Shown here piece after piece: positions 35,501 through 47,810 of a stretch of 64,000 bases of DNA. The notes below the pieces were generated by a model. That model had not been told where the DNA came from, did not search any database, and worked only from the letters and a program-made list of their open reading frames with translations. The position numbers were made by a program, and so were the translations under genes. Source of the stretch: Oscheius onirici (lineage: Eukaryota; Nematoda; Chromadorea; Rhabditida; Rhabditidae); assembly GCA_932521025.1 (NCBI GenBank), contig OW051473.1, positions 2,046,001-2,110,000 of the forward strand. The letters run 5' to 3'. Positions within the stretch are counted from its first letter, which is position 1. Every line of letters starts with the position of its first letter.

Positions 35501-38500
35501 CAACCGTTTGATACCTGATCAAATCGAATGGTTCATCCTCTTTTCTGATTTCTATCACACTTATCACCCACTAATTCATTTCTCTGTGGGATCGCTAATG
35601 CGGATTGAACGGCTTCATCAGAACGCGAATAAGACTGCGTGCAACCAAGTTTTGAATTTCCTCCTTTTATATTTTCGTTGTTAACTTTAACCGCTTCCGG
35701 CCAATTGATCCTTTTCCAATGTTTTCCGTTCAGAAAGAAACTGTTCCGTCCAAAACGTACACTAACAGATTATTTTTGTTGACCAGGATCTGGTCAATGA
35801 AGTTGATTTTTCTCATTAAGTTTGTGTATACACTTCTTTTGCTAATCCTTTCCGGTTCAACAACCTTTTACAATCTTAGTCACCTGTCTTAAAAAAAGGA
35901 AAATAACTTCCTGGCAAGGACACTTTTATCAATTCCTTAAAAAACTTATCTTTCTACGAACGCCGCACAATGAGTCTTTGCCGCTCTTTGTCTTTCCTCT
36001 ATTTCATAATTGCAGAGCAGATTTTGATTATTTCGCCTAAACAATTTCGAAGTAACAGATTGCAAATTTAGCGATAGCATTCTAGAGAAAAAGTTTCTGA
36101 ATTGGGAACGTCAATTTTCTTGATTGTGGGTTGCGCCGAGATTCCCAGTAATTTGCCTAAAAGACGCCTTCACCTTGGAGAATCAGTCTTGTCTATTTTC
36201 TCAAAGTTTCGGTTTTTATTCTTTTTTTAACTGAGAAAATGATCAAAGACCCACCTTGCCCGATTTGTTCCAATCGTTTTGGGAACACGTTTTTCGCTTG
36301 CAGTAAGTTTCCGGGAAATACATACCCGTTTGCTAGAACCTTCTCCTATAATTTCGCTAAAGTTTTCGATATATAAATTTCCTTTTTCACCAACAATCTT
36401 AAATTTACACGCTCCTTCAAACCACCGCTTATTGCTAGTCGTCAGACATGGGAAAATGCGACGCGTATCGTTTCAGCCTTCGATCGCTTCCAACACCATT
36501 TTCTCCAGTTATCAACACAGTTTCTATAAACCCCACGATTCGTAAGTGAGTCAAAGTGTGAAAAAGCGTCAATTTCTCTGTTACGAAAAAAGTCAGAATA
36601 TCTTGAAAAGTTGCTAGCCCGTGAAAAAAAAATTCACACTCACTGACGGAATTGCAAGCCAAGTGCTCCCATTTCTGTAAATCATTGCGACTGGTGGTCG
36701 TTTGCTATCAGTCTTTGCCCGTTTTTGGTTTTTCTATCGCTTTTCCGAGGTTATAAAAAGCGTAAGCCCGCCATGGCGATAACGCTGACCGTTCTTTTCC
36801 AAGGTCAAGGTCGCCGAGTGAGGCAGCCGCTCTGGCAATTTCACTTCCTTTGTCCTCACTTTCAAAACTGCTCATGTCGCTCATTTTTGCGAAGTTAGAC
36901 CTTTGAACGATAATTGTGCTGCGCTCTGCACATATGTCAGGTAGTAATACTTTATGATCAATCTTTTCTAAAAATGGATGGATCAAAGGTCAACTATGTT
37001 GCTAAACTTTGTGAAAAGAATTTGTTCTGGTCCGGAATGAGACACAGTTTACAGACAACATTTTCATGCCGTTTTTCACTTCCTTGCTCTCTCATCATAC
37101 TTGCAAAACATAAGAAAACTTAATATTAACCGAACAGCTGATAATTTCATTAGAAAGTGCAGGTGCCGATGATATATTTAAAAGCCGAAGAAGAACTTTT
37201 ACATGGCAGTATTGACCAGCTGTCTGTCTATTCGTACCGTTTCCGTTTCTAGATTGAGCCAAAAGATTGCCATCTGTATATAGGGCGAGTGTTTAAAGTG
37301 AGTCCAAACAGTCGGCGACCGCTGAAATATGACGCGCAGCCTTTTTTTTTTATTATAAACCGGCTGGGTGATAGATGAGTCTTATTCATTCTGCTCATTT
37401 TTCTCCCCAATTTCCCCTCCAACTCTTCTTGTCTTGTGTCTACGGATCTTGTGCATCGGGCATTGAAAAATGTCAAAGTTATCTTCCTTCGTAACCACTT
37501 CCAGTAATCAGAAACTTGATTGCTTCCAGCGGCGAAAGCCTTTGAGTATTCCCATGGAAAAGTTCAACTACCGTTTCCCAGTTGACCTCTCTGATTTTCC
37601 TGGAAATCCGGCACGCGCCACATCCGGCTAACCTTCTGGATTGTAGTCAGAGCGGCTGTCGGTAATTAGCTTTGACTACAATTCCGGCTAGGTTAATTAG
37701 TTATCAGGTAGTCTCGCCCCAGACTTACACTTCTAGGTCAAGTCTAACAATACCAAGAGGTGAAGTCCTTGAACCCTAACATGGATACGATTAGTGGGAA
37801 TATGCTCTTCCTGGTCGAAAACCGCTGCATCATTACTAGGGTTAGAAATGACAAAGTTAATCTGCCCAATTTGCAGAAATCTAATACGTGAAAGTAATCT
37901 CAGTGTGGACATGTCCGCAGCAGGACTCTCTCCCTATGAACTTGTCGTTTTCAATCAGTCACCCAAAAAATCGAACGAGAACGTACTTTTAGTCCGCGAC
38001 GAGAACGATGCAGCTGGCGGTCAACCAGATCGCCGAAGTCATCTTGCTTTTGAGCAGCTTTCCGGGATTTCCTTGTTAAGAGCAATGCTTAGATAACTTT
38101 GTTTTAGGGGTTTAGAGGCTAGATGCATATTGTTCATCTTTTAAATTCAACAGTGTTACTAAGCAGCTTCTCGACTATAGTTGCATGACCCTGCAAATGT
38201 AGTTCCTTGCCTGAATACTGTCTCCAATGTCTCACTAATCACGCGCACTTTTTGAGCACAAGGGTTATGAGAGCGAGGGGAGGAGCAAGCTATCTGGGGT
38301 CAGTTTTAATCAACCTCGCGCTAGGCTGGTCACAGGTAGCCAGGTGTTTCTCTCTCTCCCATTCTCGCGGCCGCTCACATTTTTGCACTTTTTGTGACGA
38401 ACAGTCGGCCTATAATTGGTCTATCTTTTCCCGACCATGCTTGTCACGTATCTGCAAGGCAGCTCTGGGGGCCAAAAAACTACTGATAAGAGCCGGCCTG

Positions 38501-38596
38501 ATACGAGTGTCCTGCACTTCTCAGATCAGCTTCCGCACTTTAACTTTTCCAAGACAATGCTTTACTATCATTTTTCAGTTTCTCAACTCTGCAACT
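32574..38596. other. 6-kb non-coding stretch
   Basis: No domain-bearing ORF, tRNA or transposon was recognised. ORFs at 32804-33163, 33319-33675 and 37794-38096 lack splice context or motifs. The stretch has a C16 homopolymer near 35.3 kb. It is AT-rich and may carry introns or enhancers of the flanking genes. Confidence 0.4.
35315..35330. repeat. Poly-C tract (16 C)
   Basis: Sixteen consecutive C (G on the minus strand) in an otherwise AT-rich region. Such runs are rare in this window and slip easily during copying and sequencing, so the length may be inexact. Confidence 0.95.
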
Positions 38597-40352
38597 ATGG
38601 GTAACATCACAAAAGGATCAAAAACTGCTCCTTTCCTAGAGCCACGGAAGATCGAAGTTTATCAGTTTCCCGTTAGGGAGGAACGAGGTAGTTAGTCACT
38701 TTTCAAATTCATCGATTTTGATTTAGATGTAAATATGGGTCGTGTTCCCGATGATCTCATCTACCCGATTCTCAATCGTTTTGATCAGAACCGTGTTCAT
38801 CAGTCTGTTGCCTGGGACAAGCGCTTCAACACCGTTCTTGGGCAACATATTCATCTCTGGCGTCCCAGGGTCGTCGTTACCTTCGAGACTGTGAGTTTCA
38901 AGTCGAAACTAGCCAGTAGCGCTTGATGACGCTAGTTTGATGAGCAATACTCATATTCAAAAAGACTGAACAATTTTGAAAGAAAGACGGACAAAAAGCT
39001 TAAAAACCTGAAATTTTTTCAGGATGTCGTTCTCTCCGGAAGAGCTTGTTCACTGGCTCTCATGCTGACTGTGAAAGTTTTCATTCCTCGTTCCCGTTAC
39101 CAAGGACCTCTTGACGGGGCTCATTTCAAAAAATGCATGTCGGAGCAGGAATTCATTTTCCATACCGGAGCCGATGCTCAAAGTAGGTCAGGTCAAATTC
39201 AATTTAATTGTACTATTCAGATGAGGAAATCCTAGAAGCTCTCCAAGTCAGCCTTCATGGAATTCTTGATAATGTTGCTGTCCGTCGCATGGTCTTTGTA
39301 AGTGTTACAATTGATTCGGTCGAGGGTAAACTCTTTATAAGCCTGGGCTTTCTTTCAAGTGTTCTTATCGCAAGAAATAGCGTTTGAAAAAGCTAGCCAA
39401 AGTGGCACCCCTTGGCACAGGGAAATTAGTAAGGATAATAGGTGAGATAACTACCAGATTAGTTAATTGGTTTGCTGAATCTCTGCACAGAGATCATTAT
39501 AGATCCGGGTAGCTTACGTAACTGCTAGCAGCGGAAACCAACCTATTGTAAATGTTACAAGATGTTCATGATCAGGAAGAGATTATGTGGGAAAAGATTA
39601 ATACGTGTGATTTAATATGTTCACCGGAAACGGAACCTTCGAAAAGCGTATCTTAGCAATTTTCCCCAGCAAAGGGACCTTTTTCCAAAACTAATTGTAA
39701 ACAAAAGACTCTTTTTCAACCTTTTACTTAATACGTTCGTGCAGGATGTGCGCAACTATCCTCTTCCTCAACAGCTGCAGGACACTCTAGCCAAGGCTCT
39801 TGCTTACGAAAACGCCTGCTATGCAACCTTAGGAGTTAAAGTGAACTGTCTTCGAATCGATGGAATGACCAAGTTCTTCTCATGTTTGCGTAAGTTACAG
39901 TATACTTGCTTTATACACATTTGTCATTTAGCTGCCCAATTTTTCGAACTCAACGCCCACATGTACACCTTTGAGGAGAAGATGATCCGTTACGACCACA
40001 TTGTCATGAATATCAACTTTGGAGATGATCCGGAAGTTATCAAGCGGTTCATCGTGTACCGAATCAATGTATGCAACCAGGATTCCAAAAATATAAGTTT
40101 GAATTTAAGGAATGGCGCCAAGGACTGCGCAAAATCAAAGTGTATCGGATCGCTGGTTTGACTGCTCATCTGAGCGAGATTCTTACGGATCGTGGATGGC
40201 TCATGTACATCTGCAACTGTGGTCGAGAAGCCGTCGTCTATGGAAAGGACGGAAAATACATTCGAATCAGCCACCTCGGCACCAATCTCATCATTCACGA
40301 TAGCAAAATGGAATACAAGCCGGAAAAACGGCACAAGGGACTTCCAGTATAA
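38597..40352 (+). CDS. Nematode protein of unknown function, possible F-box-like N-terminus
   Basis: Seven exons in frame: 38597-38687, 38727-38890, 39023-39182, 39221-39297, 39745-39889, 39932-40068, 40098-40352. A TTTTTCAG acceptor about 19 bp before the ATG suggests a trans-splice site. The protein (about 342 aa) begins MGNITKGSKTAPFLEPRK. GRVPDDLIYPILNRF (about residues 35-49) looks like the start of an F-box helix, and LWRPRVVVTFETDVV follows. The rest has no motif I recognise; hydrophobic beta-like stretches alternate with WRQGLRKIKVYRIAG and CNCGREAVVYGKDGKYIRI. The intron at 40069-40097 would be only 29 bp. The 447-bp intron at 39298-39744 is long for this locus. No signal peptide or membrane span. 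Confidence 0.65.
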
Positions 40353-42714
40353 TATCCCAAAGATCTGTATGGTTACAATTAATAACCTTGATGTTTTCTA
40401 TCCAATTCTAATGTATTTCTGTCGCATAGTGTCATCTGTCTTCTTTTGAATAAATGAGCAATACCAGAGATGCAAAACGAGATCCCAGTGAAAACAAAGA
40501 AGCTTGCAAATCCTCTCTTTCAAAGGTAGTCCAGAAATTGATTACGTATACCAATAACAAAATCACAATTCAACTCTCCTATTCTCAGTTAATAGAAACT
40601 TTCATCTAGGTAATTGATCGCACGACAGCAGTTTTCCTCCCTTGTTTCGTCGAGAAAGGGTGGTCGGAACGTCTCTGTCAATATCAGTTATAAGCTTTGA
40701 CGTTCTTCTTTTTTTTAAGGTTTGTTCCAGTTGGCTGTGTGGATTTTTGCAAAGCTTTCAAAAAACACAGCATTTGGAGCGGGCTCAAACACCGGTTTGA
40801 CTTGACCTTTTCATTTTCCTTAACAACGTGACATGTTATTTATTTCACACAGTTGTGTCCAAACGACAAGCTAGGTATACTAATAAAAAAGTAAAGTAAA
40901 GTTACTACTTATCAACGCTAGAGTTCCGAAGAATCCTCTGAGAGACAAGCTCCTACTGCATGAGGGGTCAATCTGAGGGGCCAGATCGTGTGAGGCGTTT
41001 ACGTTCCGAAGTTGTCCAGCCTGTTCCACGGAAGCCTTTACTTCGTAGCCTGCTGCTCCCAATTTACCGACCTTCGGAGGATGAATGCATTGGTTGGGCA
41101 GAAGCGGGGTTTGAACTTGGGACCATTTGATTGACGCTGGCGCCTCCTGCCACTGCGCCATCTCGCTTCCTATACTAATTACTATTAGTTTACTAATAAA
41201 CCTTTTGCAAAATATTTACCTACGGCTATTACTAATGTACTGCAGGTGTTGGCTCTTAATTTGGACTGTGTCAAACTTTTATTACCGTATTACCACTAAT
41301 TGTTGGAAATCCAGTTGGGAGATTGTCTCGAGATTAACTGCACCAGCTCATCCAGGCCAATTGATAAAGTCTTGAAAAATTTAAATTTTTACTGATAACA
41401 AGGCAAAAAAACAACAATTACAATGAATCAAAATCTACGGAATTCGTCGTAGTAAAAGTCGAGAAAGTTCTTCTAAATTTACACCTTCTGCGCGGCCGAG
41501 TTGAAAGAGTTTTCGTCCAAAGGGAATGGGTCCTGTGGGCTTGAAACAATGAATTTCGTCGTCTTCACTTTAGTATGATTAGTATGATTAAATGACAAAG
41601 CGCATTCAAGATACTTTTCAAATGTTAAACGGTTCTCGCCTTTAGGCACATCAGGTTGTTGTTATAGCCCGATGACCTGAACGTTTTTATTCCGCGTCAA
41701 AGTGCGATGTAACGAGCTGTCACAGCTGCTTCCTCTCGGACCTCAGTTTAAACTCTTTGTCTATTGATTTGCGGCCCTCATTATCACTTGAAACATCCAC
41801 TCACCTGATCCATCCAGTTTTGGCAATTCTCACGCGGGCATTTTATTCAAACAGCTGTATATCCCGGCTGGTAATAACGCAGTATCGGTCTCCGGAGACC
41901 TCTGCTCCCATCATGGCGCACATTATCGACACTTTGTTCTTCTTCGACGACGTTTGTCTTTCTCCCCAAATCGGATAACAATTGGTCGAGTCTGCAAAAA
42001 GTCTTTTTTTCCGTTCCCCATTTGTTTTTTCGCGCCGGGCCGGGTAAGAGATGGACACACACGAGTCTCGTCTGTAGTGAATGTCTTTCCGAAGCAAAGT
42101 AATCCCACCTCGTAATCCCACATCTTCACGTTTGAATGCTCCCAAGGTCCGCCACAAATGTCCGAGGAATACTCGAGGACACTCATTAATACACCGACAA
42201 TTCTTCAATAATGTTCCGGCTGGCTGCAAAGGGAAATCCCTTCTTTGGCGGCGTTCCCGCCAACCGTTTTCGGACCTATTAAGGCTGGTTAAGACAACTA
42301 AACTTATATTCACTTCTTTGACTGGATGTTCCCTTTTTGTTGCACAAAACTTTGACAGATGTCTTCCAGCATTGTACATTGGGCGTTTCGGTATTTTTGC
42401 CTCATTCCTCCTATCTTTTTCATTCTATTGTACAAACCGAGGTTTAGCTGTTTAAGCAATGCTTCAGCATTTCCCGCAAATAGTGTGCGGGTTGCAACTG
42501 TTAAATCCTTTACTGTTTGCTTTCTCAAGGTTTTCTGGGATTTACTGTGGCATACTTACTTCTTTGAACCAGCTTACATTTACTTGAAAAAAGTTTAAAA
42601 TCATTTAATGACGCCTACTCTAATTTCAGATATCAGTGCATTGCTCCAAACCGGTGGATGCCTCTCGCCGGCCGCCGCTATCATTCTTCCCGGAGGCGGC
42701 CATTATAAGCCATT
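40353..42714. other. 2.4-kb intergenic stretch
   Basis: Contains a tRNA-derived SINE-like element at 40.88-41.17 kb. The two overlapping minus ORFs of 71-178 codons around 41843-42379 have no motifs. The last few hundred bases are upstream of the first receptor gene and include CCGGCCGCCG-type GC-rich sequence near 42668. Confidence 0.45.
40880..41170 (-). repeat. tRNA-derived SINE-like element
   Basis: The minus strand starts GGAAGCGAGATGGCGCAGTGG: an A box (TGGCGCAGTGG) and, 43 bp on, a B-box-like AGTTCAAACCC. The head closes with CGCTTC, which pairs with its first bases, so a tRNA outline of about 70 nt is visible at 41101-41170. T-stem and anticodon stem are broken. A body of about 200 bp follows (with GGTCGGTAAATTGGGAGCAG) and ends in a TTTACTTTACTTTTTTATTA tail. 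No long target duplication was seen. Confidence 0.6.
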
Positions 42715-44916
42715 ATGAGGCTGCTGCTGCCCCTGTCCATCTGCGTTCTCTTCAGGCGAGAAGGTATGCGTTGTTTCCTAGAGGAAGAGAATAATGTGTC
42801 TGGCGGTTGGCAGAGAATGGGCTCTGAAGTAGAGGTCTGGTGTCAAATGTCCTCTGGGCGGGGTTATCCCACAAGTTCATATTCGATTATTTGCAGCTGA
42901 TGGCTCCGACGATGAGGAACGTCTTATGTCTGACCTTTTTCGCGGCTATAACAATCTCATCCAGGTAGTCACTCCTAAAACTTTTTTTAACCACTAGTTT
43001 AGCCAGTCAGACACATAAATGAAACACCAACCATCGTTAAAGTTGCCCTTCAACTAGCTCTCTTGATCAATGTGGACGAAAAAGAACAAATTATGCATAC
43101 CAATGTTTGGCTTACGCTGGTAAGAAAAGCATATTTTAGTTTTTACAGAAATTTAGATGTGGCACGACTTTCAAATGAAATGGAATCCGGTCAACTACGG
43201 TGAAATTAAGCAGATTCGGGTCTCGCCGGACAAAGTTTGGCTACCGGATCTGGTTCTTTTTAACAAGTAAGTTTTTCCACGATTGAGAAATAGCAAGTTT
43301 TAGCGCTGATGGTAACTTTGAAGTGTCCTTTATGTGCAATGTGGTCATCGGGTATCAAGGCAACATGTTATGGGTGCCACCAGCCATTTACAAAAGCAGT
43401 TGTATAATAGGTGATCCAATTTTTCGAGGTTTAATCATTTACAGACGTTGAATTTTTCCCCTTTGACGAACAAGTCTGCACACTAGTTTTCGGCTCCTGG
43501 ACAGTAAGTTTCTCATTAAGCCAAGTTTCTCCTGATTTTAGTATAACGAAAGCGAGATCAAGCTGGAGTTTGCTAATGCAGAGCTAATAGATCTTGCGGA
43601 ATATGTAGCCTCTTCTATCTGGGATCTCATAGATGCTCCAGCCTCGTTGGTCAACAAACGAAGCCAGATCGAGTTTCAAATTAGGATAAGAAGGAAGACG
43701 TTGTTCTACACCGTGGTGCTAATTATTCCGACGTTAGTTAGAGCTGAACATTATAGAGAGAATTTAAGCGTCCTGATGTCTTTCCTCTCAATGTCTGTAC
43801 TGTTTCTACCTACGGATTCAACTGAGAAAATCACTTTGACTATTTCGGTATTGCTGTCCATCGTAGTATTCTTACTACTGGTCTCTAAAATTCTACCTCC
43901 AACTTCTTCAACTATACCGCTGATGGCCAAGTGAGTTAGGTTAAGAAACACCTTTTTCAACATCTTTTTTCGCCTTTCTTTTATTGATATATCTATTAAT
44001 CAAAACGTCATTAAACCATCAAGGTAGCAGTGCGATTGATGCTGAAATTGTCTTCAGTACACACTTTTCAGGTACTTGCTTCTCACGTTTGTTCTTAACG
44101 TTATCACAATTCTTGTCACGGTCATAATCATCAACATCTACCATCGCGGACCAACAACACATAGAATGCCGAGATGGGTCAGAACTGTGTTTATCGAGGT
44201 AAGAAATCGAACTGAGTTTTAATTTAAGATAAATTACAGACTCTTCCAAGACTAATGTGCATGAAAAGTCCAAAATCGGCGTCAAGAAAGCTGCAGCAGG
44301 CCAGAGCAAAAAGAACTTTTACCCAACTTCCTGGATTAGGTGCTTTTGCACTGAACCAATCTGGTCATCATCCTCTGTGTCCTTCTCACGAGACAAAGTA
44401 TGAAAACGTATACTTTTCGTATAGTAATTTTTAGACTAAAAAACGGAGTGACTCCGGCTGCTGAGATTGTGCGTGACCCAACGACGGCAGCTTTTTATCC
44501 ATTGTCAGCTGACGCGATTAAAGCGCTGGACGCTATTGAATACATTACGGAGTATCTTAAAGAAGAAGAGGAATATAAAATTGTAAGTTTAACAGTTCCG
44601 ATCTTTTTCAAACTATTCACAAACTCTGAATGAAAAAAGTAGTTTTATAGCTATTGAATTTCGAGAAAGACAATTTGTTTCAGCACCGAGAAGACTGGAA
44701 GTTTGTGGCAATCATCTTGGACAGGTTACTGCTATATGTGAGTCAAGGCAAGCTTGTGTGCACGTCCCATTTCAGGTGTTTTTCGCTGTGACGTTAGGTG
44801 GCACGTGTGGTATCCTGCTCAGTGCGCCAAATGTGTTCAACCAGATCGACCAGGCCAAGGTGCTCGATCATCTTCGTGCCGTTTACAAGAACGGTGGAGC
44901 TGCTGCCACCGAATGA
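42715..44916 (+). CDS. Nicotinic acetylcholine receptor subunit, non-alpha (first of three)
   Basis: Cys-loop ligand-gated ion channel subunit of the plasma membrane. Exon 1 is 42715-42763 (signal peptide [13 protein letters not shown]); exons continue at 42897-42964, 43003-43119, 43157-43266 and on to a TGA at 44914-44916. The ligand-binding domain has [41 protein letters not shown] and the Cys-loop [15 protein letters not shown]. Loop C lacks the vicinal Cys pair ([16 protein letters not shown]), so this is a non-alpha subunit. TM1-TM3 are [33 protein letters not shown] (TM2 pore) and [11 protein letters not shown] long cytoplasmic loop with [18 protein letters not shown] is followed by TM4 ([15 protein letters not shown]). 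Closest remembered relatives are UNC-29/LEV-1-type levamisole-receptor subunits. It lacks an intron that genes 2 and 3 have at RIRR and has a private intron at IIPT. Confidence 0.85.
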
Positions 44917-45318
44917 TTTTGCTTTCTTGTTGTGCTTGTACCAAAGTGCGGGTAATAAACATTTCATTGTCGTTTTGAACCCACTCTGTGAGTACGTAGT
45001 CATTACGTTTGTTCATATCTTCTTCGAGGTGAGTTTCACGTTTGCCGTTTAATTGCACCTTTTAGAATGCATGTTCGTTTGGCCAAGAAACTGCAGCAGG
45101 TTCACAGTTTACTTTTTTATGTTTTCAACTGACACCTCCTTCTTCCTTACGCTCTTTCTCCTTGGTTCTTTCCCTCTGTTACTCCCTTCTGTTAACGCTG
45201 TTTCTTTGCTAGATATCTCGTTGTCGCCTCACCCATGTCGTAACATAACTTTTTCAGTATGACATCTGCTCTTCGGTGCAATACATTCCCCAGCTAGTGT
45301 CAACTCGGCAGATTCAAG

Positions 45319-47445
45319 ATGGTTTCTCACACTCCATTACTCTTGTGCTTTCTGCTACTTAATGTTGGTAAAGTGACACCTTCCGACGATGAAGAACGGT
45401 TAATGATGGATGTTTTCAGAGGCTACAACTACCTAATACAGGTAATCAGGTTACCGTACCAAAAGCTGGTTTTACAGCCTGTTCGAAACATCAGCGAGAC
45501 ACCTCTGATTGTGAAAATTGCCTTGCAATTGGTTTTGCTCATCAATGTTGACGAGAAAGACCAAATTATGCATACCAATGTCTGGCTAACTTTGGTGAGT
45601 TTCCAACTTTCACATTAAAAACTACTTACAGAAATGGCACGATTTCCAAATGAAGTGGAATCCCGTAAACTACGGTGAAATCAAACAGATTCGAGTCTCA
45701 CCTGATAAAGTATGGCTGCCGGATATTGTACTGTTTAACAAGTAAGTCTTTGATTTTACTGTATAGCAACATCTTCAGCGCCGACGGTAACTATGAAGTT
45801 TCCTTCATGTGCAATGTAGTCATCGGACATCAAGGAGACATGCTCTGGGTTCCTCCAGCTATCTATAAAAGCAGTTGTATAATAGGTAAAACTGTTAATG
45901 GCTGGAAAAACGAAAAAAAGTTTAGACGTCGAATTTTTCCCATTCGATGAGCAGGTGTGCACTCTCGTTTTCGGATCCTGGACGGTGAGTTATGGAAGCA
46001 ATAATCATTAAGCGGTCGTTTAGTACAACGAGAATGAGATCAAGTTAGAATTTGAACAGGCCGAATATGTGGATTTGTCAGAATATGCGCCATCTTCTAT
46101 TTGGGACGTGATAGATGCCCCTGCCTCACTTGTTTACAAAAGGAGCAGAATCGAGTTTCAAGTTAGAATAAGGTAACTGATTCACCCATTTTGATTCGAA
46201 TTCGTAATTCAGACGAAAAACCCTGTTCTATACTGTCGTTCTGATTATTCCAACTGTTTTGATGGCCTTTCTAAGCATGGCTGTCTTTTTTCTTCCAACC
46301 GATTCCACAGAAAAAATTACATTAACCATTTCTGTGCTTCTGTCTATCGTGGTCTTTTTGCTACTGGTTTCCAAAATTCTTCCTCCTACCTCTTCTACTA
46401 TACCTCTGATGGCAAAGTAACTGCAAAGAGTTTTGTTATCCAATTCCACTTTCAGGTATCTTCTGCTTACTTTTGTGCTCAACTGCATCACTATTCTCAT
46501 AACCGTCATTGTGATCAACTTTTACTTCAGAAGCCCAAGAACACATAGGATGCCCAACTGGGTTAGAACAGTGTTTCTGGAGGTTCTACCAAGATTTATG
46601 TGCATGAGGAAACCGAAGTCAATTTCGAGAAAGCTGCAAGAGGTAGGCTTTGAAAACATAATCTGGGGGAAAAGTGATAAACTGTTGATCTTACCTGATG
46701 AAACAAAAGTTATTTCTGTGAAAGCCTCCATTTCTCCTAGTTGAAATGAGTATGGCACTCGGTCAGCGAGTAGTCTTAACAGATGGTAGAAAAAATGTCA
46801 GCTTGTCATATCAAGGTGATGACGGATGGAATGACATGTGACTGAGCGTATTGAAAGAACTTTAAAAATGTATGCATCAAATATTTCTAATTTCAGGCAC
46901 GTAAAGCGAAGAAAAATATCGCAGAGCTGCCGGGACTGGGTGAATTCTCCCTCAAAGCAACTGGCCATCATCCATTTTGTCCTTCAGCGGATGACAGGTT
47001 TCTTATCCTTGTCATTTTAACGAAATTACATCACAGAACTACGAAAATGTACAGTCCTACGTATGGAATAGACAGTGCAGCAGCATCTTACCTGCCGCTG
47101 TCTCCGGAAGGCTTGAAAGCATTGGATGCAATCGAATACATCACGGAACATTTAAAGCAGGACGAAGAGTACAAATTAGTAAGGCTCTCAGTTTTTTTTT
47201 GTCAACTTTTACAGTATCGAGATGACTGGAAGTTTGTAGCGATGCTGATAGACAGGATGCTGCTTTACGTAAATTTTAATAGCAAAGTTTTTTCAAAAAG
47301 TTTTTTTTAGCTATTTTTCGCCATTACCGTGGGTGGAACATGCGGAATTCTACTAAGTGCTCCCAATGTTTTCAACCAAATCGACCAGCGAAAACTTCTT
47401 GAACAGCTGAAGAACATGTATAAAAGTGGCGGTTCTGAAGTTTGA
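45319..47445 (+). CDS. Nicotinic acetylcholine receptor subunit, non-alpha (second of three)
   Basis: Starts [17 protein letters not shown] (signal peptide) and runs on with [20 protein letters not shown]. It keeps every subunit landmark of its neighbour: [16 protein letters not shown], Cys-loop [15 protein letters not shown], loop C without vicinal cysteines ([19 protein letters not shown]), TM1-TM4, and an intracellular loop with [19 protein letters not shown] and [10 protein letters not shown]. It ends in [10 protein letters not shown] and TGA at 47443-47445. A CTTTTTCAG acceptor at about 45250-45258, upstream of the ATG, could be a trans-splice site, and only 402 bp separate it from gene 1, so an operon is possible. 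Residues encoded at 45773-46157 lie in the tract shared with gene 3. Confidence 0.87.
45773..46157. repeat. 385-bp tract shared with receptor gene 3 (copy in gene 2)
   Basis: Runs from CTTCAGCGCCGACGG to CAGAATCGAGTT. Every base, including two whole introns, appears the same as at 48302-48686; the offset is a constant 2,529 bp, so there are no indels. Flanking exon and intron sequence differs. Confidence 0.93.
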
Positions 47446-47810
47446 ATTGTGCCTACAACAGATCGGGTCAAATAAACTTTTCTTGAAAAAAACTTTTACT
47501 CAAAATGAGATTACGTAAGTTTATGTAAATCGTGTGACTCGTTCAAATTTCAGGCTGCTTTGATACTGGCTTATGATGTGGTGTCTTCTTTCCTGTCTTA
47601 ACGCTTTTCCTGTCGTTCCTGCTCATATACTCACAAAACGTGTTATGAGTCGATCAATCATATTTTACACTACTCGCCTCGCTCTTCACAGCCCGCTTTC
47701 CTGCTCTCACTCTATTGCTCATTCTTGCTCTTTCTTTGATAACCGGGATATTTTAACCAGATGTCGATTCAGGTGCCCATGCCCTTCCTCAAGTGGATCG
47801 TGCTGTCAAC

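Noticed and set aside
38207..38596. Upstream in-frame extension of the 38.6-kb gene
   Set aside because: Lies before a TTTTTCAG acceptor 19 bp from the chosen ATG; composition changes sharply there.
41101..41170. Functional tRNA gene
   Set aside because: A/B boxes and acceptor pairing are present, but T and anticodon stems do not pair; called a SINE head instead.
41843..42379. 178-codon minus ORF upstream of the receptor cluster
   Set aside because: No recognisable motif; several overlapping ORFs on both strands; likely chance opening.
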